Assembly: GCF_010450875.1 (NCBI RefSeq)
Contig: NZ_CP048422.1
Location: 1,233,001-1,297,000 of the forward strand
Origin: Sphingomonas insulae
GTDB taxonomy: Bacteria; Pseudomonadota; Alphaproteobacteria; Sphingomonadales; Sphingomonadaceae
Reading direction: 5' to 3'
DNA: 64,000 nt
The stretch's first letter is position 1. Each line of letters opens with the position of its first letter. Both the position numbers and the translations under genes were made by a program. The notes beneath the pieces are model-generated. The model worked only from the letters and a program-made list of their open reading frames with translations. It ran no database searches and was not told the DNA's origin. Shown here piece by piece: positions 26,701 to 35,027 of this stretch.

Positions 26701-27110
26701 CGACCGACCTGGACGATGCGGCGATCGTCGCGCGGCTGATCGACCTGAACCTGCGGCGGCGGGCGGAGGAACGCGGCGGGCGGGTGCGCTGGCTGCGGCC
26801 GGACTATCAGATCGCCCGCGCCGGGCTGACCGCGCTGCCGGCCGGCAGACCCGGACCGGAGCAGATCGAGGCGATGTTGCCGGCGGCGCAGGCGCGCAAG
26901 CCGGCCTTTCCGCGCGATGCGATCGGCCAGACGGCGGCGGTGCTGGCGGCGCTGCGCGTCGGCGGCCCGGCGACCGCCGAGGGGATCGCGCGGCGCCATG
27001 CGCAGGGGCGGCGGGTGGAACGGCGGGTGCAGGCGACGCTGGAGGCGCTGGAACGGCTGGGCCATGTCGCCAATGCGGCGGGAGGGTTCGTGCTGCGCCG
27101 GGCGGCGTGA
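23778..27110 (+). CDS. MmeI-like type IIL restriction-modification enzyme (endonuclease-methyltransferase fusion)
   Basis: A single 1110-residue chain combining DNA cleavage, adenine methylation and target recognition. The N-terminal nuclease has the MmeI-type D-X9-E-X-K arrangement: Asp73, then nine residues, then Glu83-Ala-Lys85 (in IDLYRKGSFVLEAKQ). A helical spacer follows (FLMRCLFTMFAEDTGLL, RRLGAHYTPRAYVERLV). The gamma-class N6-adenine methyltransferase shows DPACGTGNF (about 421) and NPPF (about 539-542). The target-recognition part contains QPLMANGFLSVRGVEF and ends around NTLAFDPFPFPDLT. The tail carries a DNA-binding-like segment (TAAVLAALRVGGPATAEGIARRHAQGRR). It is about 190 residues longer than MmeI. 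It stands alone, as this family needs no partner. The recognition site is not predictable. Confidence 0.88.
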   Translation: MDEAIERFVERWRRNEGGAERANFPLFLTELCALLDLPPPDPADATHARNDYVFERAVTFPDAAGSGRHGRIDLYRKGSFVLEAKQSRERGGAKEVALGDAQATLPGIEVPRGRRSAHRGWDVLMRNAREQAEQYARALPESHGWPPFILVVDVGHAIEVFADFSGQGKNYRQFPDRAGFRIYLDDLRDPAVRERLRAIWLEPQTLDPSRHAAKVTRDIAGRLANVSKRLEDRGHAAEPVAHFLMRCLFTMFAEDTGLLEPGSFSQVLTDALEHPDTFAPMLEDLWRTMDTGGFSALLRRGVRRFNGGLFADCHAIPLEREEIGELCAAARHDWRDVEPAIFGTMLEQALDRVERRRLGAHYTPRAYVERLVIATIIEPLQREWESVVLGTVERERTQDVGAAIRAVHEFHERLAATRVLDPACGTGNFLYVALELMKRLEGDVLEVLADLGGQEALALETATVHPQQFLGIELNPRAAIAELVLWLGYLQWQLRNRGVVADPVLERLDNIVVRDAVLGGTADRPRRPDWPEADYIVGNPPFIGGKDLRGRLGDAYATALWKAHPKINRSADFVMYWWDRAAERLTETGTRLKRFGFVTTNSITQDFSRRVIARRLAGARAVSLTMAVPDHPWTKASRDAAAVRIAMTVAEAGAGEGTLLTLASERGLRTDAPQVEFNARVGTINADLGIGASSSIAQPLMANGFLSVRGVEFHGDGYVIASKLRRTLFPGGDVPHHCRRFMTAGDLKSGQVRPVHVLDLHDLDQQGLRRRYPAVYQHLLTTAKPSRANNPVRRRREEWWKLALPHAELRDGTRDLRRYIGTIVTAKYRLFAFIDGDVMPDQGIMAIVSDDAAMLGVLNARVHVAWALASGGTLEDRPRYNNTLAFDPFPFPDLTDDQAEAIGDLAEELDATRKAVLAEHDDLTLTGLYNVRERIRSGAVLTRVDEDRRRRGRVDILIELHDRIDVAVADAYGWPTDLDDAAIVARLIDLNLRRRAEERGGRVRWLRPDYQIARAGLTALPAGRPGPEQIEAMLPAAQARKPAFPRDAIGQTAAVLAALRVGGPATAEGIARRHAQGRRVERRVQATLEALERLGHVANAAGGFVLRRAA

Positions 27111-27170
27111 GGGCAGACGCTTGCCAGACGTTCCGCAGCGCGTGCAGATAGATGCCCGAACGGACGAAGG

Positions 27171-29087
27171 ATGCGCGGCGTGGCGATGAAGGCGGGATAT
27201 TGGCTGGCGGGCGTGCTGGCGCTGGCGGCGGTGGACGTGCAGGCGCGCACGCCGACGGCCACGACATCGGCAGCGGACGCGGCGACGATGGCTGCCAGGG
27301 CGATCGCATCGCAGCAGGCGCTCGATCCGGGGGCTGCGGCGGCGGTGGTGTACGACGTATCCTTCCCCAATGCGGTCCACCACGAGGCGCAGGTGACCGC
27401 GACGTTCCGCGGCGTGCCGCCGGGGCCGTTGCGGGTGCAGATGGCGCGGTCTTCGCCGGGGCGTTACGCGATCCATGAATTCGCCAAGAACGTGTACGAC
27501 GTCACCGCCAGGGACGGGGCCGGGCGGGCGCTGAACGTGGGGCGCAACGACCCCTATGGCTGGAGCGTCGCGGGGCATGACGGGACGGTGGTGGTCACCT
27601 ACACGCTGTTCGGCGATTGGGGCGACGGCACCTATGCGCAGATCGACGCGACCCATGCCCATCTCAACATGCCCGCGACGTTCCTGTGGGCGCCGGGATA
27701 TGAGGACAAGGCGATCCGGGTGCGGTTCCGCACCTTCGACCCGCGGTGGAAGGTGGCGACGCAATTGCCCGCGGCCAGGGATGCGGGGACGTTCTGGGCG
27801 CCGAACTTCCAGTATTTCATGGACAGTCCGACCGAGCTGAGCGACTTCGCTTTGCGGCAATGGCCGGTCACCGACGCAAAGGGGCGGACGCAGCTAGTGC
27901 GGCTGGCGGTGCATCACACCGGCTCGGAGGCCGATGTCGATACCTTCGCGGCCAAGGCGCAGCGAGTGATCGCACAGCATTACGCGCTGTTCGGGCAGGC
28001 TCCGCGCTACGATTATGGCACGTACACGTTCATCGCCGACTACATGCCGCAGATCGCCGGCGACGGCATGGAGCATCGCAATTCGACGATCATCACCGAC
28101 CAGCGCCCGCTGCGCGCGGCGAACTTCGCCCAGATCAACACACTGAGCCACGAATTCGTCCATAGCTGGAACGTCGAGCGGCTGCGCCCTGCCGAGCTGG
28201 AACCGTTCGACTTCACCCGCGCCAATCCCACGCCCAGCCTGTGGTTCGCGGAAGGGTTCACGCAATATTACGGGCCGCTGATGATCCGGCGCGCGGGCGA
28301 AACGAGCGTCGACGATTTCCTCGCCGGGCTCGGCAGCACGCTGAGCGCCGTCGTCAACCGGCCGGCGCGGCGCTATGGCGGGCCGGAGGAGATGAGCCTG
28401 CGCGCGCCGTTCGTCGATGCGGCGAAGGCGATCGATCAGGTCAATCCCAACATCTACGTATCCTATTATCCCTATGGCGCGATGATCGCGCTGGCGCTCG
28501 ACCTGCAGCTGCGCCAGCGCGGGCTGACGCTGGATGCGTATATGCGCCACCTGTGGACGACGATGGGCGATCCGGAACGCAAATATACGCCCGCCGACCT
28601 GGAGCGGGGGCTGGCCGAGGTGACGCACGATGCGGCGTTCGCCAAGGCGTTCTTCGACCGGAGCGTGCATGCCAGCGCCCTGCCCGATTACGCGCCGTTG
28701 CTGCGCCAGGCGGGCCTGGTACTGCGGCCCGCCGCCGCAACGCGCGGCTGGGCCGGACTGACGATGGTGGCGGATGATGGCGGCGTGGCGGTCGGCGAGA
28801 CGCCGTGGCCGAACGCGCCGGCCTATGCGGCGGGGCTGGAACGCGGCGACATCATCCTGAGCCTTGATGGCATGGTGGCGAGCGACCCGGCGGCGATGAG
28901 GGCGATGCTGGCCGCGCATCGGCCGGGTGACCGGATCGCTGTGCGCTATCGCCAGCGGGGCATCGAACGGAGCGCGACGTTGCGGCTGGCGGTCGATCCG
29001 ACGTTCGAGTTGGTCCGCGGCGAGACGGCGGGCGTGGCGGTGACGCCGGCGCAGATGGCGTTCCGGACCGGTTGGTTGGGCCAATAG
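27171..29087 (+). CDS. M61-family metallopeptidase with PDZ domain
   Basis: An exported 638-residue zinc peptidase of the glycyl-aminopeptidase (M61) family. It has a signal peptide (WLAGVLALAAVDVQA), an N-terminal beta-rich domain (VYDVSFPNAVHHEAQVTATF), the catalytic zinc motif HEFVHSWN (His327, Glu328, His331) followed by WFAEGFTQYYG with the third ligand Glu, and a C-terminal PDZ domain at about 520-600 (YAAGLERGDIILSLDGMVASDPAAMRAML). It probably trims N-terminal Gly/Ala peptides in the periplasm. The ATG five codons downstream gives a cleaner signal peptide and is an alternative start. Confidence 0.88.
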   Translation: MRGVAMKAGYWLAGVLALAAVDVQARTPTATTSAADAATMAARAIASQQALDPGAAAAVVYDVSFPNAVHHEAQVTATFRGVPPGPLRVQMARSSPGRYAIHEFAKNVYDVTARDGAGRALNVGRNDPYGWSVAGHDGTVVVTYTLFGDWGDGTYAQIDATHAHLNMPATFLWAPGYEDKAIRVRFRTFDPRWKVATQLPAARDAGTFWAPNFQYFMDSPTELSDFALRQWPVTDAKGRTQLVRLAVHHTGSEADVDTFAAKAQRVIAQHYALFGQAPRYDYGTYTFIADYMPQIAGDGMEHRNSTIITDQRPLRAANFAQINTLSHEFVHSWNVERLRPAELEPFDFTRANPTPSLWFAEGFTQYYGPLMIRRAGETSVDDFLAGLGSTLSAVVNRPARRYGGPEEMSLRAPFVDAAKAIDQVNPNIYVSYYPYGAMIALALDLQLRQRGLTLDAYMRHLWTTMGDPERKYTPADLERGLAEVTHDAAFAKAFFDRSVHASALPDYAPLLRQAGLVLRPAAATRGWAGLTMVADDGGVAVGETPWPNAPAYAAGLERGDIILSLDGMVASDPAAMRAMLAAHRPGDRIAVRYRQRGIERSATLRLAVDPTFELVRGETAGVAVTPAQMAFRTGWLGQ

Positions 29088-29176
29088 CGCCAAAATCATA
29101 CCGTAACGCCCGATTGTAACGGAACATTGCTGCGGCGCAGCAGTAGTATCGGGAGTTGCAACCGGAGCGTTCGTCC

Positions 29177-31564
29177 ATGATCCAAGCCCGCCACCCCGCC
29201 CGGTGGCCCCATATCCTTGCCGTGGTGATCGGTGCGGTGGGGCTGCTCAATCTGGCCGGCGGATTGTGGCTGGCGACGCTGGGTGGCAGCCTGTTCTACG
29301 CGGTGGCGGGGCTGGCGATGCTGGCGACCGCGGCGTTGCTGTGGCGACGGCGGGTGGCGGCGCTGCATCTGTTCGCGGTGTTGGTGATCGGCACGGTGAT
29401 CTGGGCGTGGGCGGAGATCGGCGCCGACTGGTGGCCGCTGGTGCCGCGTGGCGACCTGATCTTCATCTTCGGTGCATTGCTGGTGCTGCCATGGACGGTG
29501 AAGCGGCTGGTACCGGGAACAGGCTGGCGCCGCGCGGCGGGGCCGTTGGCGGGCGCGATGGCGCTGGCGGCAGTGTTCGGTATCGTATCGCTGCTGCGCG
29601 ACGTGCACAATCTGGACGGCACGCTGCCCGGGCCACGCAGTCCAGCCGTCGCCAACGCGGGCGGTGTGCCCGACGACGACTGGCAGGCCTATGCCCGCAG
29701 CTGGCGCGGCGACAAATTCTCGCCGTTGACGCAGATCACCCCGGCAAACGTCGGCAACCTGAAGGTCGCCTGGCAATTGCAGACCGGCGACCTGAAGCGC
29801 GCGGGCGATCCGGGCGAAACGACATACGAGATGACGCCGATCAAGGTCGGCGACACGGTGTATCTGTGCACCCCGCACAATTGGGTGATCGCGGTCGATG
29901 CCGAGACGGGCAAGGAGCGCTGGCGCTTCGATCCCAGGATCGCGACGTCATCGAAGAACATGCAGCATCTGACCTGCCGCGGCGTATCCTATTGGGATGG
30001 TGCCAAGGCCGGCGCGAGCGTGGCGGACTGTCCGCAGCGGATATTCCTGGCGACCAACGACAGCCGGCTGATCGCGCTGGACCCGAAGACGGGTGCGCTG
30101 TGCCGCAGTTTCGGTCAGGGCGGGACGGTGAGCCTGCTGCCGGGGCAGCCGCATTACAACCAGGGCTGGTATCAGGTGACGTCGGCGCCCTTGGTGGCGA
30201 AGGGGCTGGTCGTCACCGGTGGGGCGGTGTTCGACAACATCTCTACCAAGGTGCCGTCGGGCGTGATCCGCGGCTATGACGCGGCGACCGGCAAGCTGGT
30301 GTGGAATTTCGATCCGGGCAATCCCAACGACACCGCGCCGCTGGGGGCGGGCAAGCATTATACGCCATCGTCGCCGAACAGCTGGAGCACGCCGGCGGCG
30401 GACGAGGCGCTGGGTCTCGTCTATCTGCCGATGGGCATGGGGGCGGTCGACCAATGGGGCGGCAATCGGCCCGCGACGACCGAGCGGTTCGCGACGTCGG
30501 TGCTGGCGCTCGACATCGCGACGGGCAAGCCGCGCTGGGTCTACCAGACCGTGCACCACGACCTTTGGGACATGGATGTGCCGGCACAGCCCGCGCTCAT
30601 CGACCTCGACCTGCCGGGCCGTGGCCGCGTGCCGGCGCTGATCCAGTCGACCAAGACGGGCAATCTGTTCGTGCTCGACCGGCGGACCGGCCAGCCGATC
30701 TTCCCTGCGCCCGAGCGGCCGGTTCCCGCGGGTGCTGCGCCGGGCGACCGGACGTCGCCGACGCAGCCGTTCAGCGCGATTTCGCTGATGCCGGCGCCGG
30801 CCCGCGAACGAGACATGTGGGGCGCGACGATGATCGACCAATTGTGGTGCCGCATCCGGTTCAGGTCGCTCGATTACAAGGGGCCGTTCACGCCGCCGTC
30901 GCTGAAGGGATCGCTGGTGTTCCCCGGTAACTTCGGAGTGATGGACTGGGGCGGCATCTCGATCGACCCTGTCCGGCAGGTGGCGTTCGCCCATCCCAAT
31001 TACGTGGCGTTCGTCGACCGGCTGGTGCCGCGCGCGAACGACACGGGCGGTGCGGGCGAGCGTGGGCCGGCGGGCGGTTCCGACCGGCACGGGTCGGACG
31101 AGTCCGGCTACAACCCCAATACGGGTGCGCCCTTTGCGGTCGACATGAACCCGTTTTTGTCATTCGCCGGCCTGCCCTGCCAGCAGCCACCCTGGGGCTA
31201 TGTCGCGGGGATCGACCTGACCACGGGCAAGAAGGTGTGGGAGCACAAGAACGGCACGATCCGGGACGAGACGATCCTGCCGATTCCCTTCAAGCTGGGC
31301 GTGCCATCGCTCGGCGGGCCGATCACCACCGCGGGCGGTGTCGCGTTCATGGCGGCGGCGATCGACAATTACGTGCGCGCCTATGACACGCGGACGGGCA
31401 AGGTGCTGTGGCGGGCGCGATTGCCCGCCGGTGGGCAGGCGACGCCGATGACGTATCGATCCGCGGCAAGCGGGCGGCAGTTCGTGGTGGTGGTGGCCGG
31501 CGGACACGGATCGCTGGGGACGAAGCTGGGCGATCATGTGATCGCTTACGCGCTGCCGAACTGA
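29177..31564 (+). CDS. gcd: Membrane-bound PQQ-dependent dehydrogenase (glucose/quinate/shikimate type)
   Basis: A 795-residue quinoprotein. The first 140 residues hold about five membrane helices (WPHILAVVIGAVGLLNLAGGLWL onward), which pass electrons to ubiquinone. The rest is a PQQ beta-propeller in the periplasm with W-motif repeats: DDDWQAYARSWRGDKFSPLTQITPANVGNLKVAWQ, TYEMTPIKVGDTVYLCTPHNWVIAVDAETGKERW and the VHHDLWDMDVPAQPALIDL motif. It should oxidise glucose or a cyclic polyol to the lactone or keto acid. Quinate/shikimate dehydrogenase is an alternative specificity. No pqq genes are in the window. Confidence 0.87.
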   Translation: MIQARHPARWPHILAVVIGAVGLLNLAGGLWLATLGGSLFYAVAGLAMLATAALLWRRRVAALHLFAVLVIGTVIWAWAEIGADWWPLVPRGDLIFIFGALLVLPWTVKRLVPGTGWRRAAGPLAGAMALAAVFGIVSLLRDVHNLDGTLPGPRSPAVANAGGVPDDDWQAYARSWRGDKFSPLTQITPANVGNLKVAWQLQTGDLKRAGDPGETTYEMTPIKVGDTVYLCTPHNWVIAVDAETGKERWRFDPRIATSSKNMQHLTCRGVSYWDGAKAGASVADCPQRIFLATNDSRLIALDPKTGALCRSFGQGGTVSLLPGQPHYNQGWYQVTSAPLVAKGLVVTGGAVFDNISTKVPSGVIRGYDAATGKLVWNFDPGNPNDTAPLGAGKHYTPSSPNSWSTPAADEALGLVYLPMGMGAVDQWGGNRPATTERFATSVLALDIATGKPRWVYQTVHHDLWDMDVPAQPALIDLDLPGRGRVPALIQSTKTGNLFVLDRRTGQPIFPAPERPVPAGAAPGDRTSPTQPFSAISLMPAPARERDMWGATMIDQLWCRIRFRSLDYKGPFTPPSLKGSLVFPGNFGVMDWGGISIDPVRQVAFAHPNYVAFVDRLVPRANDTGGAGERGPAGGSDRHGSDESGYNPNTGAPFAVDMNPFLSFAGLPCQQPPWGYVAGIDLTTGKKVWEHKNGTIRDETILPIPFKLGVPSLGGPITTAGGVAFMAAAIDNYVRAYDTRTGKVLWRARLPAGGQATPMTYRSAASGRQFVVVVAGGHGSLGTKLGDHVIAYALPN

Positions 31565-31578
31565 AGTGTGATCGTCTC

Positions 31579-31608
31579 CCGCCATCCCGGTGGTAGCCGG
31601 GATGGCGG
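31579..31608. terminator. Bidirectional hairpin between gcd and the symporter gene
   Basis: A 12-bp inverted repeat (CCGCCATCCCGG, six-base loop, CCGGGATGGCGG) sits between two convergent genes. On the plus strand it is followed by a short AGAGTTTGG. The place and strength suit a shared terminator. Confidence 0.65.
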
Positions 31609-31617
31609 AGAGTTTGG

Positions 31618-33315
31618 TCAGTGCGCCGATGCCCCCTCGGCGCCGATGCCGGTTTCGGCGCGGATGCGCTGGGCGGCATAGCCGGCGTGATCGACGGCGG
31701 CGCGCGGCGATCGGTCGAGGATCGAGACGAGCCAGATCGTCAGGAACGCCAGCGGCATCGAGACGATCGCCGGGGACGAATACGGGAAGATGGCGGCCGG
31801 GTGGCCGAGGATCGTGACCCATACCGCTGGCGACAGGATCGTCAGCACCACCGCCAGCACCAGTCCGAGCGTACCGCCAGCCACCACGCCGCGGGTGGTG
31901 CAGCCCTTCCACAGCAGCGACAGGATCAGCACGGGGAAATTGCCCGACGCGGCGATCGCGAAGGCGAGGCTGACCATGAAGGCGACGTTCTGCTTTTCGA
32001 ACACGATGCCGAGCAGGATCGCCGCTGCCGCGAGCGCCAGCACCGTGCGGCGCGACACGCGCAATTCGGCGGCGCTGTCGGCTTGCCCCTTGCGAAAGAC
32101 GGTGGCGTAGAGATCGTGGCTGACCGCGGATGCGCCCGACAACGTCAGGCCGGCGACCACTGCTAGGATGGTGGCGAAGGCGACCGCGGAGATGAAGCCG
32201 AGGAACAGGTTGCCGCCGACCGCATGCGCCAAGTGGATTGCGGCCATGTTGCCGCCGCCGATCAGCCCGCCGGCCCCGTCGGCATAGCTGGCGTCGGTCG
32301 CGACCAGCACGATCGCGCCGAAGCCGATGATGAAGGTGAGCAAGTAGAAATAGCCGATCCATCCCGTCGCCCACAGCACCGAGGTACGCGCCGCCTTGGC
32401 ATCGGGTACGGTGAAGAAGCGCATCAGGATGTGCGGCAGGCCGGCGGTGCCGAACATCAGCGCCATGCCGAACGATATCGCCGAGACGGGGTCCTTGATG
32501 AAATTGCCCGGCGCCATGATCGATGCGCCGTGCACCGCAGCATCGGCAGGCGACAGGCCGGCGGCGGCGGCGAGGCCCGTCTTCACCTGCACCGCGCGGG
32601 CGAACAGGGCCTCTGGCGAGAAGCCGAACTGGGCGAGCACCATCAGCGCCATGAAGGTCGCCGAGCCGAGCAGCAGCACGGCCTTGATGATCTGCACCCA
32701 GGTGGTCGCGGTCATGCCGCCGAACAGGACATAGAGCGTCATCAGGACGCCGACGATGCCGACCGCATATTCGTAGCGTAGCCCGAACAGCAATTTAATT
32801 AGCTGGCCGGCGCCGACCATCTGCGCGATCAGGTAGAAGAGGACGACGACGAGGGTGCTGGTAGCGGCGAAGCTGCGCACCGGCGTCTGTGCGAAGCGGA
32901 ACGAGGCGACATCGGCGAAGGTGAACTTGCCGAGATTGCGCAGCCTTTCGGCCATCAGGAACAGGATGATCGGCCAGCCGACGAGGAAGCCGATCGCGTA
33001 GATCAGGCCGTCATAGCCGTCGTTAAAGATCTGCGCCGAGATGCCGAGGAAGCTGGCCGCCGACATATAGTCGCCGGCGATGGCGAGGCCGTTCTGGAAA
33101 CCGGTGATGCCGCCGCCGGCGGTGTAGAAATCGGCGACCGTGCGCGTGCGCCGGGCCGCCCAGCGGGTGATGCCGAGCGTCAGCAGGGCGAAGGCGGCGA
33201 ACATCGCGATCGCGGTCCAGTTGGTCGGCTGTTGCCGCGTTTCGCCCGCGATGGCGTCGGCGAACGCAGGGGGCGCGAGCAAAAGGAGCGGGAGCGTCAG
33301 CAGCCAGCGGATCAC
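31618..33315 (-). CDS. actP: Sodium:solute symporter, ActP/VC_2705 type (acetate/monocarboxylate)
   Basis: A 565-residue symporter of the SSS family, best matched to acetate permease ActP. It has a leader-like hydrophobic start ([15 protein letters not shown]), then about 13 membrane helices. SSS landmarks are [31 protein letters not shown] in helix 1, [34 protein letters not shown], and [25 protein letters not shown] with the Na+ site. A GTG start overlaps the stop of the DUF485 gene by four bases (GTGA), the standard yjcH-actP arrangement; longer frames upstream lie inside that gene and are rejected. Confidence 0.9.
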   Translation of the reverse strand: MIRWLLTLPLLLLAPPAFADAIAGETRQQPTNWTAIAMFAAFALLTLGITRWAARRTRTVADFYTAGGGITGFQNGLAIAGDYMSAASFLGISAQIFNDGYDGLIYAIGFLVGWPIILFLMAERLRNLGKFTFADVASFRFAQTPVRSFAATSTLVVVLFYLIAQMVGAGQLIKLLFGLRYEYAVGIVGVLMTLYVLFGGMTATTWVQIIKAVLLLGSATFMALMVLAQFGFSPEALFARAVQVKTGLAAAAGLSPADAAVHGASIMAPGNFIKDPVSAISFGMALMFGTAGLPHILMRFFTVPDAKAARTSVLWATGWIGYFYLLTFIIGFGAIVLVATDASYADGAGGLIGGGNMAAIHLAHAVGGNLFLGFISAVAFATILAVVAGLTLSGASAVSHDLYATVFRKGQADSAAELRVSRRTVLALAAAAILLGIVFEKQNVAFMVSLAFAIAASGNFPVLILSLLWKGCTTRGVVAGGTLGLVLAVVLTILSPAVWVTILGHPAAIFPYSSPAIVSMPLAFLTIWLVSILDRSPRAAVDHAGYAAQRIRAETGIGAEGASAH

Positions 33316-33623
33316 GCGCGATGGTCCGCGACGAGTGCCGCGAGTGCGGCGTCGTAATCGCGATTGGCGCGCGCCACGTAGAGCCATGTGAGCAGGATCG
33401 CGAGCACGATCAGCGCGAAGCCGATCAGGATGCCGAGCGAGGTGACGCCGCCCGCGACGATCGGCCGGGCAAGGAAGCTCTTGTCGAAGGCGATCAGCAG
33501 CACGAAGCCGAAATAGGCGGCGAACATGATGCCCGACAATATCCAGCCAAAACGGCCGCGCGCGCGGATGAGCCGGCGGTATCTCGGATCGTCGGCGATC
33601 CGCGTGAGCTGCGCGTCGATCAT
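33312..33623 (-). CDS. DUF485 membrane protein (YjcH-like)
   Basis: A 103-residue protein with the DUF485 layout: a basic helix ([19 protein letters not shown]), and two membrane helices, [19 protein letters not shown] and [31 protein letters not shown]485 proteins are encoded directly upstream of ActP-type symporters and are thought to be accessory subunits. Here the two genes overlap by four bases, so they are certainly co-expressed. Confidence 0.9.
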   Translation of the reverse strand: MIDAQLTRIADDPRYRRLIRARGRFGWILSGIMFAAYFGFVLLIAFDKSFLARPIVAGGVTSLGILIGFALIVLAILLTWLYVARANRDYDAALAALVADHRA

Positions 33624-33721
33624 TCACCCTCCCCGGCGCGACCCCGTGGGCGGGATCGATAGCGATATCATGACGGAAGCGTCGGCGGGCGCAACCGGGA
33701 ATAATCGCCGTGCCGCCGACG

Positions 33722-33749
33722 GTACGGGGTAGGTACGGCGACAGTACGG
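33722..33749. promoter_or_regulatory. Three GTACGG direct repeats at 11-bp spacing
   Basis: GTACGG occurs three times with identical 5-bp spacers, so the repeats recur every 11 bases on one face of the helix. This is the geometry used by OmpR/PhoB-family response regulators. The array lies in the 170-base divergent gap between the DUF485-symporter operon and the VirJ-MprF operon and could control either. A degenerate fourth copy (GTAACGG) follows directly. Confidence 0.45.
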
Positions 33750-33792
33750 TAACGGGGGACCGATCGGGTGACGAAAAGTTCATGTCGCCGCC

Positions 33793-34575
33793 ATGCCGGG
33801 GATAGCAGGACGGGTGCATTGGATACGCATGGGCTTGAGCGCACCGGGGACATCGCGAGGACGCTTCTGGATCGGCGGGGGCGCGGCGTGCGTGCTGCTG
33901 GCGCTGGTCGGCATCGCCGCGGTGGCCGGCTTCTTCGATCGCGATGCCGTCCGGCTGTTCGCCGCTCGGGGCGCCAAGCGGCCGATCGGCGTGCTGTACG
34001 TGTCGGGCGACATGGGGCTCCACTTCGGCCCGGCCCCGTATACCGCGCAGGGGCTGGCGGCGCATGGCATCGCGGTGGTGGGAATCAATTCACCGACCGC
34101 GTTTCGCATGCGGCAGAATCGCGCGGAGATCGACGCGATCGTCGCGAACGGCGTACGCCGGGCGCTGGTGGACACACAGGCGGACCGGTTGATGCTGATC
34201 GGGCAATCCTATGGCGCCGATATCGTGCAGACCGGGCTGGCGGCATTGCCGGCCGACCTGCGCACGCATGTCGCCGGCGTGGTGCTGGTGGTGCCCGGAA
34301 CGTCGGTATTCTTTCGTGCGGACCCGACCGGCATCGCCTATCGCAATACGCCCGACAGCGATGGCGCCGGGACGCTGCGCCAGCTGACCTGGACGCCGGT
34401 GACCTGCATCTATGGCGTGGCCGAGACGGACAGCGTGTGTCCGCACGTTCACCTCGGCAATCTGCGGTCGATCGGCATGCCGGGCGGGCATTTCCTGAAC
34501 GCGGATCGTGCTGCGTTGTTCGGTCATATCATGGAGGCGATACGGCGCGCGGCGCCCGAGGCGTTCGCGACCTGA
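33793..34575 (+). CDS. VirJ/AcvB-domain serine hydrolase-like protein
   Basis: A 260-residue membrane-anchored protein: one N-terminal helix ([24 protein letters not shown]), then an alpha/beta-hydrolase fold of the VirJ family, with [13 protein letters not shown] at the oxyanion end, the nucleophile motif LIGQSYGAD, and a late GGHFLN His. In Agrobacterium the related AcvB hydrolyses lysyl-phosphatidylglycerol and is co-encoded with the MprF homologue LpiA. Here an mprF-like gene lies two genes downstream, which suggests the same lipid-editing role (inference). A second in-frame ATG 36 bases later, preceded by GGA, is a possible start. Confidence 0.8.
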   Translation: MPGIAGRVHWIRMGLSAPGTSRGRFWIGGGAACVLLALVGIAAVAGFFDRDAVRLFAARGAKRPIGVLYVSGDMGLHFGPAPYTAQGLAAHGIAVVGINSPTAFRMRQNRAEIDAIVANGVRRALVDTQADRLMLIGQSYGADIVQTGLAALPADLRTHVAGVVLVVPGTSVFFRADPTGIAYRNTPDSDGAGTLRQLTWTPVTCIYGVAETDSVCPHVHLGNLRSIGMPGGHFLNADRAALFGHIMEAIRRAAPEAFAT

Positions 34576-34595
34576 TAAAAGGGATGGGGGAGAGT

Positions 34596-35027
34596 ATGAT
34601 GACGAAATGGATGGCCGCGTGGGCGGCGATGATGACCATGGTGGCGCTGGGCCTGACGACGACGGAAGCGATGGCGACGCAGCGCCCCGACGCCGTGATC
34701 GGCCGCTGGAGCAACCCCAAGGGGACGCTGGCGGTGCAGACCGGGCCATGCGCGGACGGATCGCTGTGCGGGCAGATCGTCTGGGCGAGCCCGCAGGCGC
34801 AGGCCGATGCGCGTGATGCCGGGATCGCCGGTCTGGTCGGGACGCAGTTGCTGCAGGGCTATCGTCCCGAGGGGCGGGGCAGCTGGGCGGGGCGGGTCTA
34901 TGTGCCCGACATGGGGCGCAGCTTTTCCTCGCGCATCCGCCAGACGTCTGCGGGGACGCTGAGCATCTCGGGCTGCCTCGTCGGCGGCTTCCTGTGCAAA
35001 TCGCAGGTGTGGCACCGGGTGGCGTGA
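34596..35027 (+). CDS. DUF2147 exported protein
   Basis: A 143-residue protein with a signal peptide (MMTKWMAAWAAMMTMVALGLTTTEAMA) and the DUF2147 lipocalin-like core. The core contains IGRWSNPKGTLAVQTGPCADGSLCGQIVWA, then LLQGYRPEGRGSWAGRVYVPDMGRSFSSRI, and the terminal CLVGGFLCKSQVWHRV. Proteins of this family are envelope-associated and of uncertain function. GGGGGA is well placed before the ATG. The end overlaps the start of the next gene by GTGA, so it belongs to the virJ-mprF operon. Confidence 0.85.
   Translation: MMTKWMAAWAAMMTMVALGLTTTEAMATQRPDAVIGRWSNPKGTLAVQTGPCADGSLCGQIVWASPQAQADARDAGIAGLVGTQLLQGYRPEGRGSWAGRVYVPDMGRSFSSRIRQTSAGTLSISGCLVGGFLCKSQVWHRVA

Noticed and set aside
25230..27860. 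876-codon frame on the minus strand
   Set aside because: Antisense to the MmeI-like gene, Arg/His/Pro-rich, with no recognisable motif.
31618..34065. Symporter start far upstream in the 815-codon frame
   Set aside because: The extension covers the DUF485 gene and the divergent promoter gap; the GTG overlapping the DUF485 stop gives the normal protein.
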